Part shown: positions 1 through 8,011 of the stretch, one piece after another
Position numbering within the stretch: the stretch's first letter is position 1
How the letters are laid out: each line of letters starts with the position of its first letter
NCBI RefSeq assembly: GCF_002795245.1
Contig: NZ_PGVG01000002.1
Coordinates: 248,001-312,000, forward strand
DNA: 64,000 nt
Source of the DNA: Bradyrhizobium forestalis
Lineage (GTDB): Bacteria; Pseudomonadota; Alphaproteobacteria; Rhizobiales; Xanthobacteraceae
Direction of reading: 5' to 3'
The notes under the pieces: model-generated
The model's input: the letters and a program-made list of their open reading frames with translations, nothing else
Told to the model about the DNA's origin: nothing
The model's database searches: none
Position numbers and translations under genes: made by a program

Positions 1-534
1 TTTTATTCCATTCACGTAACAAGGAGCATCGCGCGCAGACGCGCGACTATAGATTTCTTTTTAAAGACCGAAGTGGACAGCTCGATTGTTAAGCTGTTCC
101 AATCCTTCGATGATCACGTGGAGGCAGTGAGCAAGGAAATCAGGGGAGGAAAGACGCTCAAGGAAATCGTCAAGAGCCCCGAATACAAAACAGTACACGC
201 CTGCTTGAATATCCATGAACTCATCGCAGTTGGAATCCACAACAAGGTCTTTGACGAGAAAGTTGCCTACAACTACTGGTCGGGTGCCCTCGTCGGGCAT
301 TGCAAAGATGCAGCTGAAATCATCGACTTCAGCCGATCGGATCCGGACGACCTTTCCGCGTACATCGCAATGTTGGATCTCAACAAGCGCTGGAAGAAAA
401 AGCTGGATGGCTGGGCGCTTCGCCAGAGGAAAAAGCAGCCGCCTGCCATCGTAGTCCCTGGCCCAATAACGCCAGCAGCCCCAGCAGGAGGCCAACAAAC
501 CCCGGTCGACACGCCGTCCGGACAAATAAAATAG
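1..534 (+). CDS. DUF4760-type protein, 5' end cut by window edge
   Basis: The frame is open from base 1, so the gene begins left of the window; the GTG at 73 is an internal codon rather than a convincing start. The visible part begins with an Arg-rich stretch leading into ATIDFFLKTE, then an alpha-helical region with N-W-x-G about residue 67 of the GTG-initiated reading, and ends in a Pro/Gln-rich tail. This pattern resembles DUF4760 proteins, which often carry an N-terminal membrane segment (missing here). The function of the family is unknown to me. It is the only plus-strand gene at this end of the integrated element, so it may be a cargo gene. Family assignment is from recall. Confidence 0.6.
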   Translation, partial: FYSIHVTRSIARRRATIDFFLKTEVDSSIVKLFQSFDDHVEAVSKEIRGGKTLKEIVKSPEYKTVHACLNIHELIAVGIHNKVFDEKVAYNYWSGALVGHCKDAAEIIDFSRSDPDDLSAYIAMLDLNKRWKKKLDGWALRQRKKQPPAIVVPGPITPAAPAGGQQTPVDTPSGQIK

Positions 535-592
535 GGCCCGCCAGCATCAACCGGCCCGACCAAGCCTAGATGAACGCGACGATCTTTGCTGC

Positions 593-895
593 TCAGCAAA
601 ATGGACCGCGCGACGTACAGCGCTGTCCCGGGACTGTGGAGGGCATAGGTGTCGGCACATCAGGAGATCGCACAACTACTGTCGTTTGAGCCGGGGTCGC
701 GTTGTCAATGGCCCTTGCCGTTGTACGCGCGCTGTCCAATTGAGCGCGACAATTAACGTAGGCATCAGTGCCAGGCCGGGCCCCATAGCCCTGGCATTTC
801 TGATCGTCTTTGGCATTACGTTCCGCAATGAGTTGTTCGCCGGTGAGGCACCCGCCCAAAGACAAGCCAAGTGCCAAGATCACGACAACGCGCAT
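593..895 (-). CDS. small lipoprotein
   Basis: A 100-residue protein with a short hydrophobic signal and a lipobox (LSLGGC, Cys at residue 16), so probably anchored to a membrane by lipid. The mature part has two further Cys residues flanking a GYGARPGTDAYVNC stretch, then a Thr/Val-rich low-complexity tail. Small lipoproteins with this Cys-spaced motif are common hypotheticals in Bradyrhizobium (recall). No function can be assigned. It stands alone, 190 bases from the next minus-strand gene. Confidence 0.7.
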   Translation of the reverse strand: MRVVVILALGLSLGGCLTGEQLIAERNAKDDQKCQGYGARPGTDAYVNCRAQLDSARTTARAIDNATPAQTTVVVRSPDVPTPMPSTVPGQRCTSRGPFC

Positions 896-1084
896 TAAAC
901 TGTTCCCCCAAGGACGAAACGCCCTGTATCCAATCGCAACCGCTGGGCGAAATCAACCGGTCACATAGACCAATATGGATAGGCCCGTCAGCGCGAACCG
1001 GCGGGCCTCATTCCTATCGCTCGAGCCGCCGGCGGTGGGGCATCAGCTGCTGCCGGTCGCGCTTTCTGTGCAGTCGGAGGCGCT

Positions 1085-1663
1085 TCATGTGGTTGCCCCC
1101 CGATCAACCCGCTCCAGTTCTTCAGCAAGGTGTCGAGCTGCAGCTGCGCCCTTTCGGATGATGGCTCGGCCGTCGATACCTTCTGGCAAAGGATCTCTCC
1201 GCAACAGCATGCCGATCACTGTGACGGCATGGTCGACGCTGTGACACGGATGCCGAAGAGGATTGCGGCGGCGGCTTGCGCGTTGGCGGTTCGTTGCCGA
1301 GGCCTCGTCCGCTGGCATTCGGTGGGAAACATCCACAGGGATATGGGCCGCGGCGATCGCAGCGCTTAGCCTAGCCTCCGCTCTACTCAGGAGATCGGCG
1401 CGCGCGGCGGCGTGCTCCCGGTCCCGCTCCAGTTGCTGCTGGATAGTCTTGAGTTTGGTCTGAGCCTTCTCAAGGTCGAAGCGGACATCGCGGACCAGAT
1501 CCGCCTCGGAAGAGGCTAGGATGAGCTCATAGCTGCGGAAAACGAAGGTATGCATATTCGGACCGGTCCGCCGGCGGCCACGCTCGACGCGGACCTCGAT
1601 CGGAGTGACATTTGACGGCCGCAAGACGCAGCCGCCGCGGGGAAAAGCGATGACGTTGCTCAT
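1085..1663 (-). CDS. hypothetical protein of the integrated element
   Basis: A 192-residue basic protein with no recognised domain. Residues about 60-105 are rich in Lys, Gln, Glu and Ala and predicted helical, possibly coiled coil; the C-terminal half contains HSVDHAVTVIGMLL and ends AEELERVDRG. The start overlaps the stop of the upstream gene by ATGA, which argues for translational coupling and supports both as real genes. Function unknown. Confidence 0.55.
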   Translation of the reverse strand: MSNVIAFPRGGCVLRPSNVTPIEVRVERGRRRTGPNMHTFVFRSYELILASSEADLVRDVRFDLEKAQTKLKTIQQQLERDREHAAARADLLSRAEARLSAAIAAAHIPVDVSHRMPADEASATNRQRASRRRNPLRHPCHSVDHAVTVIGMLLRRDPLPEGIDGRAIIRKGAAAARHLAEELERVDRGATT

Positions 1664-2016
1664 GTCATTCCCCCTTGCTGCCAGTCCTGCGAGCCAACCT
1701 GCTCGAGCAAGCCGTCAAGATCACCGACGCCAGATTCGGCGGGGTCTTGCTCAAGGTCGCGCCGATCACCGGCTGCCCATCGCCTTTGGTCGGTATGATG
1801 CTCTCCGAGGCTGCCAAGCGATGGCTCCAGGTCAGGATCCGGTTCGGTGCGGTCGAGGAAGGCGAGCAGCCGCTCGATCTGAGCTGACGCCTCTTTCCTG
1901 AGTCTGGCGAGGTCGCGGAGGGGGCTTGCGCGTCGCCGCTGTCGGATAGTGGGTCGGACTGAAAACGAATCCACGGACTCCGCTCGCGGCGGAAACGTGG
2001 GTCTATCGATGGTCAT
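1660..2016 (-). CDS. hypothetical protein of the integrated element
   Basis: A 118-residue hydrophilic, acidic C-terminal protein. A basic N-terminal third is followed by DPDLEPSLGSLGEHH and a Trp/Gln-rich end. The DPDLEPSLGS motif recurs, from memory, in short Bradyrhizobium hypotheticals of prophage regions. It is the first gene of a two-gene ATGA-coupled unit. Its start lies directly downstream of the hairpin-rich stretch 2023-2312, so that stretch would form its leader. No function is inferred. Confidence 0.5.
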   Translation of the reverse strand: MTIDRPTFPPRAESVDSFSVRPTIRQRRRASPLRDLARLRKEASAQIERLLAFLDRTEPDPDLEPSLGSLGEHHTDQRRWAAGDRRDLEQDPAESGVGDLDGLLEQVGSQDWQQGGMT

Positions 2017-2022
2017 GGTGGT

Positions 2023-2312
2023 GCTCTCAAGGTTTGGCTTCTAAGGGCCGCTTGCCGTGACGGACGGCAAAGCCGGGGTCTTAGAACGAGCCTTGAGGAC
2101 TCGCGGCGCAGCCTTTGGGGTTTCCCCTTGGACATCAGCCGCGGGCTTGGCGGCCCTCGGCATTGCTACGCCACCCCGGCCGTGATAGGTCACAGCCAGG
2201 TCGGCGCACCCGCCAAGGTGCAGCCATCGCGCTCAGAGCCCGCCAAGGCTCGTCGCGCAGGTCGATCCCGCCGCCAAGCGAGGTTCGCCTTCTCAAGGTC
2301 CGGGTTCTAAGG
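2023..2312. repeat. hairpin-rich intergenic stretch with three related 20-bp motifs
   Basis: Three copies of CTCAAGG-N4to6-TTCTAAG occur at 2026-2045, 2080-2097 (inverted) and 2292-2311. Between them are small perfect hairpins. 2206-2221 has stem GCACC and 2236-2251 has stem GAGCC, both with loop CGCCAA. 2143-2156 has stem GGGC with the complementary loop TTGGCG. 2052-2070 has a 7-bp stem TTGCCGT. A GGGG-TTT-CCCC hairpin lies near 2117-2127. A small ORF (2041-2163, minus) overlaps part of this. The density of matched hairpins is unusual and could reflect a structured RNA, a protein-binding array or a mobile repeat. Confidence 0.5.
2041..2163 (-). CDS. possible 40-residue basic protein
   Basis: An ATG-initiated frame of 40 codons, Lys/Ala/Pro-rich, beginning MPRAAKPAADVQ and ending TPALPSVTASGP. 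It fits between the upstream hairpins and the gene starting at 2016 and runs in the same direction. The basic, proline-rich composition resembles small Bradyrhizobium hypotheticals, but the ribosome-binding site is weak. The same bases form hairpins, so the frame could be incidental. Confidence 0.35.
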   Translation of the reverse strand: MPRAAKPAADVQGETPKAAPRVLKARSKTPALPSVTASGP

Positions 2313-2390
2313 CCCAGCGGACAGCTTCCCTGATTTGCGGTTACCGGGCAATTAAAATCCCAACCCCTTCCGGGGGCGCCGTGGCGCGCT

Positions 2391-3302
2391 TTAGTCCCGC
2401 CCTGCCTTCCACTGCTCCAGGGAAATCACATCAACCCACGTCTTCTTCCCGCCGGGCTTTAGGGTGGCATCTAGGCCCTCATCGTGGAGAGGGTTGCCCA
2501 CGGTGCGCCGGTGCCGGCTGATGAAGTCGACTATTCGACCAGAAACCTGCTCACGGCCTATCGCGCGCCGTACCAAGGCTTCTAGGACGTCCTGCGCTAT
2601 GTCCATCCGCATCTGATAGTCATAGGCGTAGCTGATGAGAGATAATATCCAATCGTAATCGCCAGGCTGCATTTCGAACGGTGGGATCTCGGCGCGAGTT
2701 TCCGCCAGATTGAAGAACTGAGCGTTCGCCGGCACGATCCGGAAGCGCATCAACTGACTACGTGCCAAGGGATTTCTCGCGTTCGCAATGATGAGCCGGT
2801 CCAACTCCGGATTGGCAATCCGCCTAAACTTGAGGGTGTTGAAGCTGCAGATCGCAGGTCGGGAAGGAGTCCCGCGTGTTATCTGATTGATTGTCAGGCC
2901 CGCCTCAGCGGCTTCAATCACTCGCCGCTCTTGCCGCGGCGTCATTGGAGTAGGAGCGAACGTTTCTCGCCACCGATGGCAAAGCTTGCAACGTCGATAA
3001 GGCACACCATTGACAGGCTTTATCCCGATGTTGTCACCCGCCAGCAGATGACCACGCCTACAGTAGGTTCGCGTCAGCAGCTCACTCTTGCGGTTTTGGG
3101 CCAACACGGCGTTTCGCGCGACGAGCTCCTTAGCGCGCTGGCCCCACTCTGGGAATTCGCGGCAATGCGCTTCGAACCCCTCCCGACTACCAGAGCCGCG
3201 GCGCCTCTTTCGATCTGGCGTAAATCTTCCAGTAACGGCAGCCGCGAGTGAAAAGCCGGCTTCCAAGCGAGACATGAATTCTTGCGGGAATTTCAAACCC
3301 AT
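2391..3302 (-). CDS. zinc-finger protein of the integrated element (HNH-like Cys/His motif)
   Basis: The ATG at 3302 is chosen over upstream ATGs because it has a strong GGAGGG ribosome-binding site 7 bases before it, giving 303 residues. An N-terminal basic region is followed by a C-x2-GH ... C-x2-CH cluster (YCRRGHLL and RRCKLCHRW, about residues 75-110). This resembles the zinc-binding knuckle of phage HNH-type proteins, but I do not see a complete HNH catalytic motif. The C-terminal half is helical and unrecognised. It could be a DNA-binding protein or a degenerate homing nuclease. It diverges from the BRO gene at 3887. Confidence 0.6.
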   Translation of the reverse strand: MGLKFPQEFMSRLEAGFSLAAAVTGRFTPDRKRRRGSGSREGFEAHCREFPEWGQRAKELVARNAVLAQNRKSELLTRTYCRRGHLLAGDNIGIKPVNGVPYRRCKLCHRWRETFAPTPMTPRQERRVIEAAEAGLTINQITRGTPSRPAICSFNTLKFRRIANPELDRLIIANARNPLARSQLMRFRIVPANAQFFNLAETRAEIPPFEMQPGDYDWILSLISYAYDYQMRMDIAQDVLEALVRRAIGREQVSGRIVDFISRHRRTVGNPLHDEGLDATLKPGGKKTWVDVISLEQWKAGRD

Positions 3303-3886
3303 CGAACCCTCCGCTGAGCGCAGAATTGCGCTGCGGAAGGGCGCGCCTGAGTCGGGGCAGAGCAAGGGCGATCGGTTGTCAATCCGATGACTTGTCAGGC
3401 TCGCCGGCGCCAGCCTCAATCGGGCCGGTCAACCAGCCCGAACTTTGCAAGGTGAGTTCGGCTCGTACGGGGCGTGAGGCGTAAGCCGCCCCCGGCAATG
3501 CCCGGATGTTGCGGGCGCGTGACATTTGCCGGAAGTGAGCCAAGATAGACAAAGATTCGCACAAATTACGGGCATGTGCCTGTTCGTAACTCCCGAAGTG
3601 CCTACGTTGTGCGTTGCGTCGAGTTGGCACCCGGGTGTCCAATGATCGTCATGTGCTCGCGCTGATTCGAAAGGGGCCTGAGGAACGGTCCGGTAACTGC
3701 TTTCAGATCAGTCACTGAGCACTAAAGCCGAAAGGCAGCCCCGTCTCACCGGAAGCTGCCCTTCATGTTGAAGCCTAGACCTCGGCGCGAACCGTGCTCC
3801 GACTCCCCCTAACAAGAGTCGTTGTACATCTACAGGACAAAATGTCCAGAGCGCCAGGGTCGCAAATCACTGGAGATGCGACTACG
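3303..3886. other. divergent intergenic region between the zinc-finger and BRO genes
   Basis: I see no convincing gene in these 584 bases. A hairpin with stem GGCAGC/GCTGCC lies at about 3734-3759, and a short palindrome GGACAAAATGTCC at about 3836-3848 sits upstream of the BRO start. A divergent promoter region with an operator would fit a phage regulatory switch, but no clear -35/-10 pair stands out. Confidence 0.3.
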
Positions 3887-4684
3887 ATGCAATACGCAAT
3901 GCAGGTTTTTGAATACGAACAGCACGAGAAATTTAGCGTCATCAATCGAGACGGCGAGCCTTGGTTCGTCCTGAACGAGGTTTGCGCAAAGCTTGAAATT
4001 GCCAATCCAAGCGACGCCGCGTCTCGCCTTGATGATGATGAAAAAGATGTTCTCGGTTTTACCGATACCATCGGCAGAAGCCAAAAGCGTGTAATTATCA
4101 ACGAGTCGGGCCTGTACTCGATCATCCTCCGATCGAACAAGCCGGAAGCAAAGCGTTTCAAGAAGTGGGTGACATCCGAGGTACTGCCATCCATCCGCAA
4201 AACGGGTGGCTACGGCAGCAAGGTCCCGGCCTTTATCCGTCGTTACAATGCGAATTGGGACCGGGTGAACAGCGGATATTTCTCCGTCATCAACGAGCTG
4301 ACGGTCCGGCTTTGGGGTCGCCTGGAGCAGATCGGGTATGTGATGGCCGATCGGGCCCCTGACGGCAAGGAAATCAGGCCTGACACCGCTGTGGGCCGTC
4401 GATTCTCCGACTGGCTGAAGGAGAAGCATCCCGATCTGTGTGGCAACATCAGCTACTATCAGCACACCACCCCCGAATGGGAGGGCGAGGCGCGGCAATA
4501 TCCGAACTCGATGCTGCCGCTTTATATCGAGTTCGTCGACAAGGTCTGGATACCGAAACATTCAGAGGAATACTTCAGAACTCGGGATCCCGCCGCTCTC
4601 CCGCATCTGCCGAAGCTGCTACCGCCACACCGGCCGAAGATTGGCTCAGCCCGCAAGCCTCCGAAGTTCAGGGCTGCGAGTTAG
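3887..4684 (+). CDS. BRO-N domain phage antirepressor-like protein
   Basis: Start chosen at ATG 3887, with GGAGA 10 bases upstream; 265 residues. The N-terminal 110 residues match the BRO/Ant pattern: a short strand, then GEPWFVLNEVCAKL, LDDDEK, a long loop, NESGLYSIILRSNKPEAKRFKKWVTSEVLPSIRK. BRO-N domains bind DNA and occur in phage antirepressors and regulators. The C-terminal part (about 120-265) is Trp/Tyr-rich and unassigned, with a basic Pro-rich tail. It runs opposite to most element genes and is followed by a hairpin terminator, so it is probably transcribed alone. Confidence 0.8.
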   Translation: MQYAMQVFEYEQHEKFSVINRDGEPWFVLNEVCAKLEIANPSDAASRLDDDEKDVLGFTDTIGRSQKRVIINESGLYSIILRSNKPEAKRFKKWVTSEVLPSIRKTGGYGSKVPAFIRRYNANWDRVNSGYFSVINELTVRLWGRLEQIGYVMADRAPDGKEIRPDTAVGRRFSDWLKEKHPDLCGNISYYQHTTPEWEGEARQYPNSMLPLYIEFVDKVWIPKHSEEYFRTRDPAALPHLPKLLPPHRPKIGSARKPPKFRAAS

Positions 4685-4696
4685 GGTTCTTTTACG

Positions 4697-4730
4697 ACCC
4701 GCCCGGCGAAAGCTCGGCGGGTTGCCTTTT
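4697..4730 (+). terminator. rho-independent terminator after the BRO gene
   Basis: A 7-bp stem ACCCGCC/GGCGGGT (4697-4703 and 4716-4722) is followed by a short T run, 13 bases after the BRO stop codon. It faces the end of the converging gene at 4855. Confidence 0.65.
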
Positions 4731-4854
4731 CCGCGCTTGGCCAGGGCTTCCTCACCCCAGATACGTCGCCTCAAGCAGCATGCCGGTTTCCTGGCCGCTA
4801 GAAGCATTGCGATGGAGCGGGGCCGGCGACGTGGGTACGACGCCCTTTCGGCGC

Positions 4855-6108
4855 TCAGAACTCCTGTGCCAGGCACTGGATGCTCGATATCGAAGATGTC
4901 GTGCCGGAATCGTTGGTCGCGACCGACGCGTCGTACCAGACCTGCACGCCAGTCGAGAGGCCGCTGATGATCCCCTCGACAATGAAGGCGGATAGTGGGC
5001 TTCCAGCCACCGTGGTCGTGTATGAGCGCCCGTTATCGAATAGTGTTCCCGTCAGCGCTGCGCCGCCGCTCGGTGCCGACCCCGTCCCGTAGCGACCCTG
5101 TATCGTTGTTAACTTGGATGCGTTGTTATTCGTGACGTTCCCAATGATGGTGAACCTGACGCGGCCGGTCGTTGCCGGTGTGACCTTGCAAGTTGCTCCG
5201 ATGCCAATCATCACGCCCGTCGTACTGGCCGTGCCGCCCGGGTTCACAGGGGTTGCGCTTTGATGAGTGCTCGTGAGCTGCAGAGTACCGAAACCAACAC
5301 CTTGGATCTGCGTCGAGCTCGTCCATTGCGCTAGCTGATTAGCAGACGGTGTGCCCGAGACGACGACGTTGCCGGTGCCCGCGCCGGCGTTGCAACCGAT
5401 CGCGTGCGTGGTCGTCGAGTAGGTCAGCGCACCGCTGCAATTGGGTATCGCGCTCGCCGACGCGGTGGTCGAATTCCAATAGCCGAGGACGGTGTCGAGG
5501 GTCCCGGCGGCCAACCCGATCGTGCGCGAGCTCGCAAGCGTGCCGCCACCTGCGAGTGGTGCAGCGGCGCTGATCGAGGTCGTTGTCAAGGCCGGGGGCG
5601 CGCCTGCGTCGGCAAGCGTGCCCTGTGTTGCGCCGATGACGATTGCGTTGCCGGAAGTGGCGCCGGTGAACGTCAAATTCAATGTGACGCCGTTGCAGCC
5701 CGCGATAGTTACCGCATTCGGCGATGGCGGGTTTTGATACCAGGCGCCGGGCGAGACGACCGAGTTGACCGACGTGACCTGGCCGCCCGTGGCATGAACT
5801 GAAATGGTTGCCTGCGTTCCGGCGCCGCTAGTCGTAGTGGCCGTATAGTCGCCGTTGGCGGCGCAGCTTCCGGCCGACGCCACGGTCGCACTTGCCACTC
5901 GCGCAAGCGGAGCGGAAACCGAGCCCTTTAGCGCAAGCTGTCCGGCGAGCTGATCGAACGTGATCGCCTGCGAGGGGCCCGACCCGCTGCCGGAGCCGAT
6001 GCGCCCGATCACCGATTGGTCGCGGATGGTGTTGAACTGCTGGGCAGATGCGGAGGAAATGCCTGCGGCCAACGCGAGCGTCAGCGCAAAACGGGCGAAG
6101 AGTTTCAT
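4855..6108 (-). CDS. secreted tail-fibre-like protein
   Basis: A 417-residue protein with a clear Sec signal peptide (MKLFARFALTLALAAG, cleavage near SSASAQQ, residue 23). The mature part is Gly/Ser/Thr/Ala-rich with repeated short beta-like segments. It contains GTGNVVVSGTPSANQLAQWT, the kind of motif found in phage tail fibre proteins, and ends in a compact C-terminal domain with two Cys. A signal peptide is unexpected on a phage tail fibre, so this may be an exported surface or cargo protein. It overlaps the upstream gene by ATGA, as last gene of the leftward run. Confidence 0.6.
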   Translation of the reverse strand: MKLFARFALTLALAAGISSASAQQFNTIRDQSVIGRIGSGSGSGPSQAITFDQLAGQLALKGSVSAPLARVASATVASAGSCAANGDYTATTTSGAGTQATISVHATGGQVTSVNSVVSPGAWYQNPPSPNAVTIAGCNGVTLNLTFTGATSGNAIVIGATQGTLADAGAPPALTTTSISAAAPLAGGGTLASSRTIGLAAGTLDTVLGYWNSTTASASAIPNCSGALTYSTTTHAIGCNAGAGTGNVVVSGTPSANQLAQWTSSTQIQGVGFGTLQLTSTHQSATPVNPGGTASTTGVMIGIGATCKVTPATTGRVRFTIIGNVTNNNASKLTTIQGRYGTGSAPSGGAALTGTLFDNGRSYTTTVAGSPLSAFIVEGIISGLSTGVQVWYDASVATNDSGTTSSISSIQCLAQEF

Positions 6109-6353
6109 CGCGAGCGCTCCAATTCTTTGACTTCCTCACGACGGTTTGGATTTTGGTCCAGCGCGCGACCGATCTTGATCTGCACCTCGAAGAAGCCGGG
6201 CGGCGTGCGCTCACTGATCGGCCATCGATCCATAGCGCGGACGATCGCGACGGCTTCCGCCGGCGTGAGGCCAAGAACGATAGGTTCGTCGGCCAATGCC
6301 GGCGCAAATCCCGCGATCAGCAGCCCAGTGGTAGCGATAGAACGGAAGATCAT
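6105..6353 (-). CDS. small exported protein
   Basis: Starting at ATG 6353 gives 82 residues with a signal peptide (MIFRSIATTGLLIAGFAPALA). The mature part is short and soluble, containing LGLTPAEAVAIVRAMDRW and an Arg-rich end. The frame stays open upstream to 6410, but the signal peptide supports the inner start. It couples by ATGA to the tail-fibre-like gene, so the two may act together at the cell surface. Function unknown. Confidence 0.55.
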   Translation of the reverse strand: MIFRSIATTGLLIAGFAPALADEPIVLGLTPAEAVAIVRAMDRWPISERTPPGFFEVQIKIGRALDQNPNRREEVKELERSR

Positions 6354-6363
6354 CGACTTTCCT

Positions 6364-6560
6364 TGCGTCCAGTAGCGGGCCGGGATTTTTCTCCCCGCGG
6401 TCCCGGCCATGCCGCAGATGACACCGGCTGCTTCGCAGAGCCGTTGGAGCTCGAAATTCTGCGGCCTTGTCCTTGGCGGGGGCCCGATTATTGGGGTCTT
6501 GCCCTCGCGGGGACCCGAACGTCGCCTTGTCGATCTTGCCCTTACGGGGATCGTTACGCT
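6364..6560 (-). pseudogene. coding-like debris with a possible frameshift
   Basis: Two neighbouring minus-strand frames look protein-like. One reads DPRKGKIDKATFGSPRGQDP up to KDKAAEF; the next frame continues ELQRLCEAAGVICG up to GRKIPARYW. Joining them needs a one-base shift near 6461. There is no clear start codon for the first part. It may be a broken phage gene, or chance. Support is composition only. Confidence 0.3.
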
Positions 6561-6755
6561 CTACGCCACTGCACCAGGCACGCTCATCGTGCCGAAATCG
6601 ATCGCGAGCGCTTGGCCGGCCGGACTGAACCCCGCGGTCTTCGCCGCTACTATGCGCTTGCGCCGCACTTCCTCGGTTTCGTCCTTCACCTGGGCAGCAA
6701 GGTTGTCCCCCAGGCCAAGAGTGCTTCCGAGCGCGGCCCCCGCCGGCGAAATCAT
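6561..6755 (-). CDS. small hypothetical phage-like protein
   Basis: A 64-residue protein: Gly/Ala-rich start, central charged segment (KDETEEVRRKR), then AAKTAGFSPAGQALAIDFGT. Its start overlaps the stop of the upstream gene by ATGA, as with most neighbours here. Short genes of this kind lie among structural genes in phages, but the role cannot be told from sequence. Confidence 0.5.
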   Translation of the reverse strand: MISPAGAALGSTLGLGDNLAAQVKDETEEVRRKRIVAAKTAGFSPAGQALAIDFGTMSVPGAVA

Positions 6756-7324
6756 GCTGCGCTCCTGACGGGGCCCGCGCTGACGATGATGTTAAGCCGG
6801 GTGACAGTGCGCCGGGCCTCAGCATCGCCGCTCATGTATTTCGCGACGAAGTCGGGATCCTCGAGCAGCCGTGCCTTTGTCGCGACCGCGGCCGCGTGCT
6901 CTTCTGGGGTGACAGCGGCGCCCGTTATGCCCTGCCGCACCTCAGCTTCGCCCAGGCCGATGTTCTTCAGGTACTGCGCGCCGCCAACCGCTGCGAGATG
7001 GCCGCTCGGCTGAATTCCGTCGAACAACTGGCCCGCAACGGCCATCTCGACCCGCGTATTCTTCGCCTTGTCGACGGCCGCCTGCAGCTCGCGCAGCTCT
7101 TTGGCATGGCGCGGGTTGCCCGCGAGATATTCATCTCGCCACTTCGGATCGGCCTTCACCGCACTCAGCCGCGCCTCGGCCTCGCCGACATCCGTCGGTA
7201 TCACCAGATCAGGAGGCGCCTCCTTCGCAAGAGCTGCCGAGGCGGCCGCATTTGCGGCCTCGTGCTGCGCGAACAGCAGTTCGCCGACCGTGGCTGAGCC
7301 GGAACCGTCGTTGCTGGGCATCAC
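6752..7324 (-). CDS. hypothetical phage-like protein
   Basis: 190 residues, acidic and Ala-rich. An N-terminal helical region has AKEAPPDLVIPTDVGEAEARL and KADPKWRDEYLAGNPRHAKEL; the middle has a Gly-rich stretch; a second helical part (PEEHAAAVATKARLLEDPDFV, then YMSGDAEARRTV) follows. Repeated phrases of the form DPKWRDEYLAGN / DPDFVAKYMSGD suggest two copies of one short helical unit. Both ends overlap neighbours by ATGA. Function unknown. Confidence 0.55.
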   Translation of the reverse strand: MMPSNDGSGSATVGELLFAQHEAANAAASAALAKEAPPDLVIPTDVGEAEARLSAVKADPKWRDEYLAGNPRHAKELRELQAAVDKAKNTRVEMAVAGQLFDGIQPSGHLAAVGGAQYLKNIGLGEAEVRQGITGAAVTPEEHAAAVATKARLLEDPDFVAKYMSGDAEARRTVTRLNIIVSAGPVRSAA

Positions 7325-7842
7325 GCTATCTCCTCTTCGCTGTCGTCTTCGTCGTCGACGTCACCCCGCTCAAGGGCCACGATTTCCGCGCGCGCGGCCT
7401 GCTGAAAGCGGCGCAACGTCTCATCGTTCGTGAACGCCACCGGCAAGCCACCTTTGTTCGGATGGCAGCACCGACCTACCCCGGGGCCTATTACGCATTC
7501 GTTCGCTGAGCAGCCTTCGCAGCAGTCAATCGCGCTGATACCGACGAGCAGGTCGTCGACATCGGAATTGCGCAGCTCGATCACGCGAGCCGACGCCCCC
7601 ATCCGCTCGAGCTCCTGAGCGCGGACCTGAGCGGCCTGCAGCTCCTCCACCGCGGTCTTCGCAGCGGCCACCTTGGCGCGATGCGCGGTCAGCTTCTCAG
7701 CAGCCCCGAACTGGCGCTGCACCGCCGCCAAAGCGAGATCCGCTTGCTCGGTCTCCAGCGCGGCGAGCACCTCGATGGCGCCGGCGAGCTTCGCACCAAC
7801 TGTCTCTGAACCGGTCTCCGACTTCTGCCCAAGCATGATCAC
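7321..7842 (-). CDS. hypothetical protein with Cys cluster
   Basis: 173 residues. Residues about 20-85 form a long Ala/Glu/Gln-rich helix, probably coiled coil. After a short strand comes a cluster of Cys residues (CCEGCSANEC ... GRCCHPNKGG, about residues 105-130) that could bind a metal. The end is strongly acidic (DVDDEDDSEEE). The stop overlaps the next gene by ATGA. Domain family not recognised. Confidence 0.55.
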   Translation of the reverse strand: MIMLGQKSETGSETVGAKLAGAIEVLAALETEQADLALAAVQRQFGAAEKLTAHRAKVAAAKTAVEELQAAQVRAQELERMGASARVIELRNSDVDDLLVGISAIDCCEGCSANECVIGPGVGRCCHPNKGGLPVAFTNDETLRRFQQAARAEIVALERGDVDDEDDSEEEIA

Positions 7843-7843
7843 C

Positions 7844-8011
7844 TCAGGCCGCTTCAGTCGCAGGCGCTTCGGCGCCGCGGCTCTTCGCCACTGCTTCCTC
7901 CAGGCGAAGGCGCATCCAATCGGATGGCTTCCGCCGATCCTTCGCCGCCAGGGCTGCGATCTGGTCCTTCAATTCCGAGGGGACTTTCGCCCCGACCTGC
8001 ACCATCGACAT
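7844..8011 (-). CDS. ribbon-helix-helix-like DNA-binding protein
   Basis: From ATG 8011 the protein is 55 residues. It has the short strand plus two helices expected of an RHH/CopG-like repressor: MVQVGAKVPSELKDQIAALA, then RRKPSDWMRLRLEEAVAKS. Such proteins dimerise and bind operators. It overlaps, in another frame, the C-terminal part of the larger HTH-like frame (7854-8372); coding character favours this one for the shared bases. Its stop lies just upstream of the gene starting at 7842. Confidence 0.6.
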   Translation of the reverse strand: MSMVQVGAKVPSELKDQIAALAAKDRRKPSDWMRLRLEEAVAKSRGAEAPATEAA

